This document shows, piece by piece, positions 1 through 5,636 of a DNA stretch of 10,286 bases. Position 1 is the first letter of the stretch. Each line of letters opens with the position of its first letter. The translations under genes were made by a program, and so were the position numbers. Origin of the DNA: Candidatus Margulisiibacteriota bacterium (GTDB lineage: Bacteria; Margulisbacteria; Termititenacia; Termititenacales; Termititenacaceae); assembly GCA_031279305.1 (NCBI GenBank), contig JAITIS010000062.1:1-10286 (forward strand), read 5' to 3'. The notes below the pieces were generated by a model. The model was not told the DNA's origin and did not search any database. It was given only the letters and a program-made list of their open reading frames with translations.

Positions 1-1
1 C

Positions 2-1165
2 ATAGAGTTTTTGCACCGCGTGGGACGGGACGGCGGCAAAGCGCGCAATTTGAATATCGGCTTGGGTCTTAAACCTTTGGCCGGCGAGTATTACGATCCT
101 AAAAGCGACTTGTATTTCTTGATTGATTCGGACATTGAATTTCCGCCGGATATTTTGCGCAAATCTCTACCGGAATTTAACACTAACCCCCGTTTGCCCT
201 TTGTGATTTTTGAGGCGGACGATCTGGCTGACAATAATTTATTCAACTCCTCCCTGGCGGCTATCAATATGGCTGCCCAGCACAATGTGGTCGGAATCGA
301 AAACGCCGGTTTTACCACTTCCGGCGGCTACGGTCTGCTGTACAACAGACAGGCCTGGAACGTGATTGGCGGCTGGAAAGAAAATTTTGTCGGTGAAGAC
401 TGGGCGACCGGCATAGCCTTGCGCACGGCTTCAGAATATTTTACCAAAGGAAAAAGAGTGTCTTATGTCAAAGTTATAGACCATACGCCGGAAGACTTAA
501 ATGGTTTTAAGATACAACAGCAGCGCTGGGCTAAAGGCGGAGTGGAGACCACGCTCAAACTGATACCGGCTTTGCTGAAAGCCAAACATATTCCTTGGAA
601 TGAAAAAATAGACATACTGGTTAGATATTCTTTTTACTCTACGATGGTTTTCTCCCTTGTAATACTGCCGGCTTTGACCGCCATTGTGGGCACAGCGTTA
701 TCTATTGCGGGCAATGCTAGCATGGGCATATTAAGTTTTTTTGTCGAAATATACCGTGGTTTTTTTATACCTATGCTGGCTGCGGTCGGCATCAATACAG
801 TCTTTGCTTTCTTGCGCCGGGAGAAAAGCGTGGGCTTAAAAAATCTGCTGATGTTTATGCCATCGCTTTTTGCCTACGGCGGCGTTGGTTTAGCCGTGTT
901 CAAAGGTCTTGTGCAGGGTTTGTATGATAAGAAAAAAGTATTCAATGTCACGCCCAAAACCAGGCTGGAAAACAAAGGCGAATTTTTCCGCATTATCCGC
1001 CAGAACTGGAAAGAAATAACTTTTGGCGCTGCTTTGCTGGGAGTTGGCGTTTTTACTCTGCCGTATTATTTACAATTTGTCGCGCTGGTTGGATTGAGTT
1101 TTATAATTTCACCGTTTATGTCGCTGGTCAAGTTTAACAAAAAAGACAAACCCGAACGGAAATAA
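2..1165 (+). CDS. Membrane family 2 glycosyltransferase, cellulose-synthase-like (5'-truncated)
   Basis: Processive-type GT2 enzyme, expected to polymerise a sugar from a nucleotide-sugar donor at the inner membrane and extrude the chain. The frame is open to the window edge, so the N-terminus and the first catalytic Asp region are missing. Counting from the codon at 11, the sequence shows GGKARNLN near the start, DSD (39-41, the DxD metal/UDP site), GEDW (128-131, the catalytic-base ED motif) and QQQRW (169-173, the QxxRW acceptor motif). Hydrophobic segments follow at about 206-232, 248-268, 277-302 and 337-372 (probably two helices), then a basic tail. ED plus QxxRW plus C-terminal membrane helices is the pattern of cellulose and similar beta-glycan synthases; the product cannot be fixed from this. 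The stop lies 3 bases from the convergent GH8 stop. Family is fairly sure, substrate is not. Confidence 0.85.
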   Translation: MEFLHRVGRDGGKARNLNIGLGLKPLAGEYYDPKSDLYFLIDSDIEFPPDILRKSLPEFNTNPRLPFVIFEADDLADNNLFNSSLAAINMAAQHNVVGIENAGFTTSGGYGLLYNRQAWNVIGGWKENFVGEDWATGIALRTASEYFTKGKRVSYVKVIDHTPEDLNGFKIQQQRWAKGGVETTLKLIPALLKAKHIPWNEKIDILVRYSFYSTMVFSLVILPALTAIVGTALSIAGNASMGILSFFVEIYRGFFIPMLAAVGINTVFAFLRREKSVGLKNLLMFMPSLFAYGGVGLAVFKGLVQGLYDKKKVFNVTPKTRLENKGEFFRIIRQNWKEITFGAALLGVGVFTLPYYLQFVALVGLSFIISPFMSLVKFNKKDKPERK

Positions 1166-1168
1166 ATT

Positions 1169-2311
1169 TTATCTAATATCCACGCGGCGCGGAAATAAAG
1201 CGTCTATCAGCCCCAGCAATTCCAGCGTATTCTCAAAATACTTATTGCCGGGGATATTGCCGTTAAATACTCTACTGGCGAGATCGGAAGCGGATACATC
1301 TCCCAGCGCGATACTGAGCGGCAAATACATAGCGGCATCCATTTCCCGGCTGTAAGTATGCGAAAAACGATTTTGACTGCCATACTGCAGGGCTTTCTTA
1401 GCGCCGCCGGCCTCGGCGTTATTTTCGGCAAACTGGATGATGTAGCGAGCGATGCGCCACGGCGCGCGAATACCGTCATAGCTCATTTGCGTGCCGTTGG
1501 CGGCGCTAACCGCGATGTCAGCGGCTGACCGAACGCGCACATTGATATTCGCTGGGAAAGTGCCGGTGTCGTTTAGAGTTTCGGCGTAGAGTTTCATACT
1601 ATCAGCCGCCGCTCTCTCCCAAAAAGCCGCATCTGCAGTCCGGCCGCGTTTAGCCAGATAAGCGGCGATTTCTTGGTAGCCGGCCGGGTCTAAATAATCG
1701 GTGTAACTAAAATCATTCCAGTCTTCCGAGGGGCCGAGCACTAACACGCCATTTTGTTCGCTGAATAGTCTGCGCGCCTGAGGCAGTAAAGTGTCTAAGA
1801 TTTTCTCATAACCGCGGTCAGACCAGATGCCCTGTGCCACCAGCTCCTGCGCGTAGATCAGTGAGCGGACTATATCCAAATCGGCATCCGCCGCGGAATT
1901 AGCGGTCACACCCCATTGATCTCTATCCAAAGTTACACTGCTGCCCTGTTGCTTGACCTTCCAAGCTGGGAATTCACCGCGATTGCCGCTGTCTTTGGCC
2001 AGCTTGATCATATGCCGGGTGCCTTTGAGCAGGCCATCGAAATTGTCCTGATAGACGCCGGCCCGTGCTGGATTGATACGGGCTAGATCGGCGGAAAGCA
2101 CCTGCCAATAGGCCTGTCCCTCCGAAACAATCTGATTATTCTGCGAAGGATCTTTGATGAATATGCCGTCCGGCGTGCGCAGGGCATAACGGTTAAATAG
2201 AGCGGCATACTGAGCGGTGACGCGGCTTTGTACGTTGGCCGGATTGACTGTCCCGTTGGTTATCCGTCCCGCATAAGCTTGGTAGGCCTGTATGGTTTTT
2301 ATTTCACTCAT
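1169..2311 (-). CDS. Glycoside hydrolase family 8 (endoglucanase/BcsZ-like), no signal peptide
   Basis: 380 aa, a usual length for a GH8 catalytic domain; the family cleaves beta-1,4 bonds in cellulose, chitosan or xylan with inversion. GH8 landmarks in order: VSEGQAYW (62-69) with E64 as probable general acid; FDGLLK (91-96); AADADLDI (141-148), the acidic stretch lining the active site; LDPAGY (207-212), matching the family's NPSY region; and YDGIRAPWR (278-286) with D279 as probable base. The start was set at the ATG at 2311 because AGGAG sits 6 bases upstream; a TTG five codons earlier would place that site inside the gene. The N-terminus is polar, and an in-frame TAA at 2353-2351 leaves no room for a signal peptide, unlike periplasmic BcsZ. 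It converges on the cellulose-synthase-like glycosyltransferase, the same pairing of activities as in bcs operons. Xylanase or chitosanase activity is possible. Confidence 0.85.
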   Translation of the reverse strand: MSEIKTIQAYQAYAGRITNGTVNPANVQSRVTAQYAALFNRYALRTPDGIFIKDPSQNNQIVSEGQAYWQVLSADLARINPARAGVYQDNFDGLLKGTRHMIKLAKDSGNRGEFPAWKVKQQGSSVTLDRDQWGVTANSAADADLDIVRSLIYAQELVAQGIWSDRGYEKILDTLLPQARRLFSEQNGVLVLGPSEDWNDFSYTDYLDPAGYQEIAAYLAKRGRTADAAFWERAAADSMKLYAETLNDTGTFPANINVRVRSAADIAVSAANGTQMSYDGIRAPWRIARYIIQFAENNAEAGGAKKALQYGSQNRFSHTYSREMDAAMYLPLSIALGDVSASDLASRVFNGNIPGNKYFENTLELLGLIDALFPRRVDIR

Positions 2312-2317
2312 AAATTT

Positions 2318-2322
2318 CTCCT
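2318..2322 (-). promoter_or_regulatory. Shine-Dalgarno site of the GH8 gene
   Basis: AGGAG on the minus strand, 6 bases before the ATG at 2311. It decides the start over the upstream TTG at 2326. It is one of only two clear Shine-Dalgarno sites in the window. Confidence 0.75.
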
Positions 2323-2338
2323 GCAATAAATAAAACTG

Positions 2339-2354
2339 GTAAAGTTTCCTTTAC
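2339..2354 (-). terminator. Small hairpin with GAAA tetraloop between rfbC and GH8 gene
   Basis: On the minus strand GTAAAG-GAAA-CTTTAC forms a perfect 6-bp stem with a GNRA-type loop, followed after two bases by a T-rich run broken by single A residues. It lies 45 bases after the rfbC stop and 28 bases before the GH8 ATG. It could be a weak terminator for trpS-rfbC, an mRNA 5' structure of the GH8 gene, or an operator. The stem is AU-rich, so strong termination is doubtful. I see no convincing -35/-10 pair for the GH8 gene in this gap. Confidence 0.3.
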
Positions 2355-2398
2355 TTACATATATCGTAAACCATTTTAACTTGTTGCAGTTCGAGTGC

Positions 2399-2947
2399 TT
2401 AGAAAAAATAATCTGGAGCCAATTCGCGTAATAATGGCAAATCTCGGTCTTTCCCCGAAATAACCGGCGCGCGGGTTTTCCAGTCGATATTTAATTCCGG
2501 GTCATTCCAGCGTATTCCGGCCTCGGCCTGCGGCGCGTAGTAATCGTCGCATTTATACTGAAACTCGGCGAAATCCGACAGCACGGCAAACCCGTGGGCA
2601 AAGCCTCTGGGTATCAAAAACTGTTTTTTATTTTCCGCCGAGAGCGTGACGCCAAACCACTGCTTAAAAGTCGGCGAACTCTGGCGCAGATCGACAGCCA
2701 CATCATATACCTCGCCAAATGTACAGCGCACCAGTTTAACTTGGGCAAAGCCGGGTTTTTGAAAATGCAGGCCGCGCAGCGTGCCTTTGACCGAGCGGGA
2801 ATGATTGTCCTGCACAAACAGCGCGTTTAATCCGGCCGCGGCGAAATCTTTTTGATTATAGCTTTCCAGAAAAAAGCCGCGCTCATCGGGGAAAACTTGC
2901 GGCTCAATAATAAGCAGCCCGGAAAATTTGGTTTTAATTACCTTCAT
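2399..2947 (-). CDS. rfbC: dTDP-4-dehydrorhamnose 3,5-epimerase (RmlC)
   Basis: Converts dTDP-4-keto-6-deoxy-D-glucose to the L-lyxo form, the third step of dTDP-L-rhamnose synthesis, in the cytosol. At 182 aa it is full length for this cupin family. Signature parts: FPDERGFF (19-26), QDNHSRS (46-52), GTLRGLHFQ (55-63) with H61 as the expected catalytic base, VAVDLR (83-88) with the partner Asp D85, IPRGFAHGF (112-120), and YKCDDYYAP (131-139), which holds the expected catalytic Tyr. The start was taken at the ATG at 2947 because it begins the conserved protein and overlaps the trpS TGA as ATGA. The frame stays open upstream, but that stretch lies inside trpS and does not resemble the family. 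No Shine-Dalgarno is seen, so translation probably depends on trpS. No other rhamnose genes (rmlA, B, D) are in the window. A related nucleotide-sugar epimerase is the only real alternative. Confidence 0.95.
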   Translation of the reverse strand: MKVIKTKFSGLLIIEPQVFPDERGFFLESYNQKDFAAAGLNALFVQDNHSRSVKGTLRGLHFQKPGFAQVKLVRCTFGEVYDVAVDLRQSSPTFKQWFGVTLSAENKKQFLIPRGFAHGFAVLSDFAEFQYKCDDYYAPQAEAGIRWNDPELNIDWKTRAPVISGKDRDLPLLRELAPDYFF

Positions 2948-3909
2948 AAAAACGCGCCTGTTTTTTTCCGCACGATTTTCAGGGTTTTTTCTATTTCCGC
3001 GCGGGCTTTGTCTGTGCCATTTTGCAGGATGCTTTTCACGGCGCCGAGATTTTTGGCCAGCTCGGCGCGCCGCTCGCGGTATGGCCGGAAATATTCCCAG
3101 AGCAGGGCAAAAGTTTCTTTTTTGGCGTCGCCATAGCCATAGCCGCCGGCGCGGTACTTGCGCTCCATTTCCGCTTTTTGCTCCGGCGCGGCGAACAGGG
3201 CGTAGATTTTGAAAACATTGCATCTGTCCGGGTCTTTGGGTTTTTCTAACGGCGTGGAGTCTGTGACGATGTTCATTACTTGTTTGCGGATAACTTTTTC
3301 CTCGCCGAATATCTCAATAGTGTTGCCGTAAGATTTGGACATTTTCTGGCCGTCCGTGCCGGGCACGATGGCCACCTCTGCTTTGATGAGCGCATCCGGC
3401 ACGGTGAAAGTCGCGCCAAATTCGTTGTTAAATTTTAGGGCGATGTCGCGCGTGACCTCCAGATGCTGTTTCTGGTCTTTGCCGACCGGCACTATGTCGG
3501 CCTGTACGGAGAGTATGTCCGCGGCCATTAACACCGGATAATTTAACAGTCCGGCGTTAGCGGGCAGACCTTTGGCCAGTTTATCTTTGTAAGAATGACA
3601 GCGTTCCAGCAGGCCGATCGGCGTGACATTGCTCAAATACCAGCTCAACTCGTTGATTTCCGGTATGCTGGACTGCACCCAGAAAACAGATTTTTCAGGC
3701 TCAATGCCCAGCGCCAAAAAATCCAGCGCGGCATTAAAAGTATTTTGCCGCAGATCAGCCCCGTGGTTAAGCGAGGTCATCGCGTGCAGGTCGGCGATGA
3801 AACAAAAAAGCTCGTGTTTGGCCTGCAGCTCAATCATTTGCCGCATCATACCCAAGTAATTGCCGATATGCAGGGCGCCGGAAGGCTGTATGCCGGAGAG
3901 AACGCGCAT
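2944..3909 (-). CDS. trpS: Tryptophan--tRNA ligase
   Basis: Class I aminoacyl-tRNA synthetase that charges tRNA-Trp with tryptophan using ATP. 321 aa, normal for the compact bacterial form (about 320-340). The HIGH-type motif is HIGN (14-17) within SGIQPSGALHIGNY, and KMSKS is exact at 189-193. The Trp-pocket and dimer regions IADLHAMTS (38-46), QSSIPEINELSW (79-90), LMAADIL (127-133) and GKDQKQHLE (143-151) are all present. No frameshift or missing key residue is seen. The ATG at 3909 gives the standard short N-terminus and lies 10 bases after an exact TATAAT, with no Shine-Dalgarno, so the mRNA is probably leaderless. Its stop overlaps the rfbC start (ATGA), making a two-gene unit. The pairing of a synthetase with a rhamnose gene has no evident functional reason. 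Confidence 0.97.
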   Translation of the reverse strand: MRVLSGIQPSGALHIGNYLGMMRQMIELQAKHELFCFIADLHAMTSLNHGADLRQNTFNAALDFLALGIEPEKSVFWVQSSIPEINELSWYLSNVTPIGLLERCHSYKDKLAKGLPANAGLLNYPVLMAADILSVQADIVPVGKDQKQHLEVTRDIALKFNNEFGATFTVPDALIKAEVAIVPGTDGQKMSKSYGNTIEIFGEEKVIRKQVMNIVTDSTPLEKPKDPDRCNVFKIYALFAAPEQKAEMERKYRAGGYGYGDAKKETFALLWEYFRPYRERRAELAKNLGAVKSILQNGTDKARAEIEKTLKIVRKKTGAFL

Positions 3910-3911
3910 AA

Positions 3912-3940
3912 TTGGTTAAATTATATATTTATTCTATAAT
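3912..3940 (+). promoter_or_regulatory. Promoter of the histidinol-phosphatase-like gene (leaderless)
   Basis: -35 TTGGTT (3912-3917, 3 of 6), a 17-base spacer, and -10 TATAAT (3935-3940, 6 of 6). The ATG at 3950 follows 9 bases after the -10, which leaves almost no 5' leader and no room for a Shine-Dalgarno site. The palindrome TTGTACAA (3942-3949) lies at the expected start point and contains the opposing trpS -35, so one protein bound there could affect both directions. Confidence 0.65.
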
Positions 3941-3949
3941 TTTGTACAA
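3920..3949 (-). promoter_or_regulatory. trpS-rfbC promoter (leaderless)
   Basis: On the minus strand: -35 TTGTAC (3949-3944, 3 of 6 consensus bases), an 18-base spacer, and -10 TATAAT (3925-3920, 6 of 6). The trpS ATG begins 10 bases after the -10, so transcription would start about 2-5 bases before it. The element interleaves with the opposing promoter of the phosphatase gene. Confidence 0.65.
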
Positions 3950-4723
3950 ATGGACTGGCCGAAAATTTTGCACACTTTAGCGGACGCGACAGACAGTATC
4001 GCTCTAGGTTATTTTGGCCGGCTTGATCTGCGGATTGAATATAAAAAAGACTTGAGTCCGGTCACACAAGCGGATAAAGAGATAGAAGAATATATTCGCG
4101 CGGCGGCTAAAAAGATCGAACCGGCTTTAGGTTTTTGCGGCGAGGAATTCGGGCAGGAAAAAACCGCTCTGCGTTTGATAATCGATCCGCTGGACGGCAC
4201 GCGCAATTTTGTGCGGGGCCTTCCGGTTTTTGCCACGCTGTTAGGTCTGGAAGAAAACGGCGGACTTGCCGCCGGTCTGGTTTCCGCTCCGGCTCTGGGC
4301 TGCCGCTGGTGGGCCGCCAGAGGGCAGGGCGCGTATTTGCGCAATAAAAATACCGGACAGGAAAAGCAATTGCGGGTTTCCCGAATCACTGACCTCAAAA
4401 AAGCGCAGGCTTTTCACGGCAGTTTGGCCGGCAATGAGATCGATAAAATTTCCGCAACAAAAATTTTGAGCATAATTAAAAAAACCGAGCGTCAACGCGG
4501 CTACGGAGATTTTTATCAGCATATGCTGGTGGCGCAGGGCAGCGGCGAAATGGCTTTTGATCCAGAGCTGAAAATCTGGGACATAGCAGGGCCTAAGATT
4601 ATTGTCGAGGAAGCGGGCGGTAAAGTCACCGCATTTGACGGAGGGGAAAATAATCTGGCGGCCGGCACAGCCGTGTCAACGAACGGTTCCTTGCACGCGG
4701 AGGTCCTGCGGCTCCTGCGCTAA
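3950..4723 (+). CDS. hisN: Inositol-monophosphatase-family phosphatase, probably histidinol-phosphatase HisN
   Basis: Mg-dependent phosphomonoesterase of the IMPase fold, 257 aa (family about 250-280). Metal site residues are visible: the D42 region (TQADKEIE), E65 in GEE, D79 and D82 in DPLDGTRNF (79-87), and D211 in IWDIAGPK. What favours HisN (histidinol phosphate to histidinol, histidine synthesis) over inositol monophosphatase or CysQ is RGLPVFATLLGL after the first motif, RGYGDFYQHMLVAQG (183-197), DPELKIWDIAGPKIIVEEAGG, and the short C-terminus. No other his gene is nearby, so substrate is inferred from sequence only; another small phosphomonoester is possible. The gene has its own leaderless-type promoter, and its last 48 bases overlap the convergent patatin gene, with no terminator visible between them. 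Confidence 0.8.
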   Translation: MDWPKILHTLADATDSIALGYFGRLDLRIEYKKDLSPVTQADKEIEEYIRAAAKKIEPALGFCGEEFGQEKTALRLIIDPLDGTRNFVRGLPVFATLLGLEENGGLAAGLVSAPALGCRWWAARGQGAYLRNKNTGQEKQLRVSRITDLKKAQAFHGSLAGNEIDKISATKILSIIKKTERQRGYGDFYQHMLVAQGSGEMAFDPELKIWDIAGPKIIVEEAGGKVTAFDGGENNLAAGTAVSTNGSLHAEVLRLLR

Positions 4724-5566
4724 AAAAGCCGGCAGTTTTTCCGCTAGGTGCAGCCCGGCCTGATACCCGGCCTGATATAAGTTGTCCAATTTTTCCCAGT
4801 TGCGCTCGAGCCGTCCGACTTTAAGGTTTTCCGGCGGATACACGACCAAGCATTTGCCCTCAGCCTCTAGTTTGTCGACCAGCGCCAGCTCGCGGTTGTA
4901 CACAGCGGAGCGCTGTCCCAGAGCTTCGGCCAGCCGGGGATTGTTTGGCAGCACAGCTTTGAGCAGACGCGCCAGATGCGGATTTTCTTTTTTTAGATAA
5001 CCTTTGGGCCTAGTGCGGACGACGACGCTTTGGCTGTGGCCGTTTTGCATCGAATATTCGACCGGCAGGGAATCCGCGATCCCGCCGTCCAGATACAATC
5101 CGCCGTCCAGCTCAACCGGCTTGCTGACAAAAGGCATACTGGCCGAGGCGCGGATGGCCGGAGTCATATTGACTTTGTTCTGCAGATACACAGCTTGGCC
5201 GGTCGCGCAGTCTGTGGCCACTGCGGTAAAACGCACAGGGCTTTGTTCAAAAGCTTGAAAATCAAAAGGTATCAATTTTTGCGGAATTTCCTCGTAAACA
5301 AACTGGGCTGAAAAAAGATTGCCTTCGCGCAAAAAATTGCGCAGGCTGAAATAACGCGGATCACGTCCAAAACGCCGCAGTATTTCGCGGTTGCGCCCGC
5401 GCTGTCCACTGATATAGGACACGCCCATACAGGCTCCGGCGGACACGCCGATGACAAATTCAAACATCAGGCTTTTTTCATCCAGAGCATCCAGCACGCC
5501 GGCCGTAAATATGCCGCGCAACGCACCGCCTTCCAGCACCAGATTGGCCTGAATTAAATCAGACAT
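4676..5566 (-). CDS. Patatin-like phospholipase (YjjU/RssA type)
   Basis: Ser-Asp dyad acyl hydrolase, expected to act on phospholipids or other acyl esters at the membrane or in the cytosol. 296 aa. Patatin motifs in order: oxyanion loop GGALRG (13-18) within VLEGGALRGIFTAGVLDAL, nucleophile elbow GVSAG (40-44) with S42, MPFVSKPVELDGG (144-156), and the catalytic Asp motif DGGIAD (160-165) with D160. The opening resembles E. coli YjjU. No signal peptide, membrane helix or secretion-related POTRA/barrel domain is seen. The start at the ATG at 5566 begins just before the conserved core and lies 9 bases after an exact TATAAT; a longer reading to 5752 would cross that promoter and run into alaS. 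The natural substrate is unknown. Its 3' end overlaps the phosphatase gene by 48 bases, and it is divergent from alaS. Confidence 0.9.
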   Translation of the reverse strand: MSDLIQANLVLEGGALRGIFTAGVLDALDEKSLMFEFVIGVSAGACMGVSYISGQRGRNREILRRFGRDPRYFSLRNFLREGNLFSAQFVYEEIPQKLIPFDFQAFEQSPVRFTAVATDCATGQAVYLQNKVNMTPAIRASASMPFVSKPVELDGGLYLDGGIADSLPVEYSMQNGHSQSVVVRTRPKGYLKKENPHLARLLKAVLPNNPRLAEALGQRSAVYNRELALVDKLEAEGKCLVVYPPENLKVGRLERNWEKLDNLYQAGYQAGLHLAEKLPAFLAQEPQDLRVQGTVR

Positions 5567-5575
5567 AATATTTTG

Positions 5576-5604
5576 ATTATATAAAAAAAAGATTTTTTTT
5601 ACAA
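5576..5604 (-). promoter_or_regulatory. Promoter of the patatin-like gene (leaderless)
   Basis: On the minus strand: -35 TTGTAA (5604-5599, 4 of 6), a 17-base spacer rich in A- and T-tracts, and -10 TATAAT (5581-5576, 6 of 6). The ATG at 5566 follows 9 bases after the -10. The -35 overlaps the alaS -35 on the other strand. Confidence 0.7.
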
Positions 5605-5626
5605 ATCTGGCGCCGGCCTTTATAAT
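5598..5626 (+). promoter_or_regulatory. alaS-ruvX-mltG operon promoter (leaderless)
   Basis: -35 TTTACA (5598-5603, 5 of 6), a 17-base spacer and -10 TATAAT (5621-5626, 6 of 6): the best promoter in the window. The alaS ATG at 5637 follows after 10 bases, so the leader would be about 4 bases. An inverted repeat AGATTT/AAATCT (5590-5595 and 5603-5608) overlaps both this -35 and the opposing one, and may be an operator. Confidence 0.8.
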
Positions 5627-5636
5627 ATTTAGCCTT

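Noticed and set aside
1158..1199. CGGAAATAAA occurring twice, 30 bases apart, at the convergent gene ends
   Set aside because: Ten bases in two copies inside coding sequence, with no inverted partner or T-run; probably chance.
2948..3223. N-terminal extension of rfbC by about 92 codons
   Set aside because: It lies wholly inside trpS in another frame, is Arg/Ala/Pro-rich like an out-of-frame product, and does not resemble RmlC; the ATGA start gives the normal protein.
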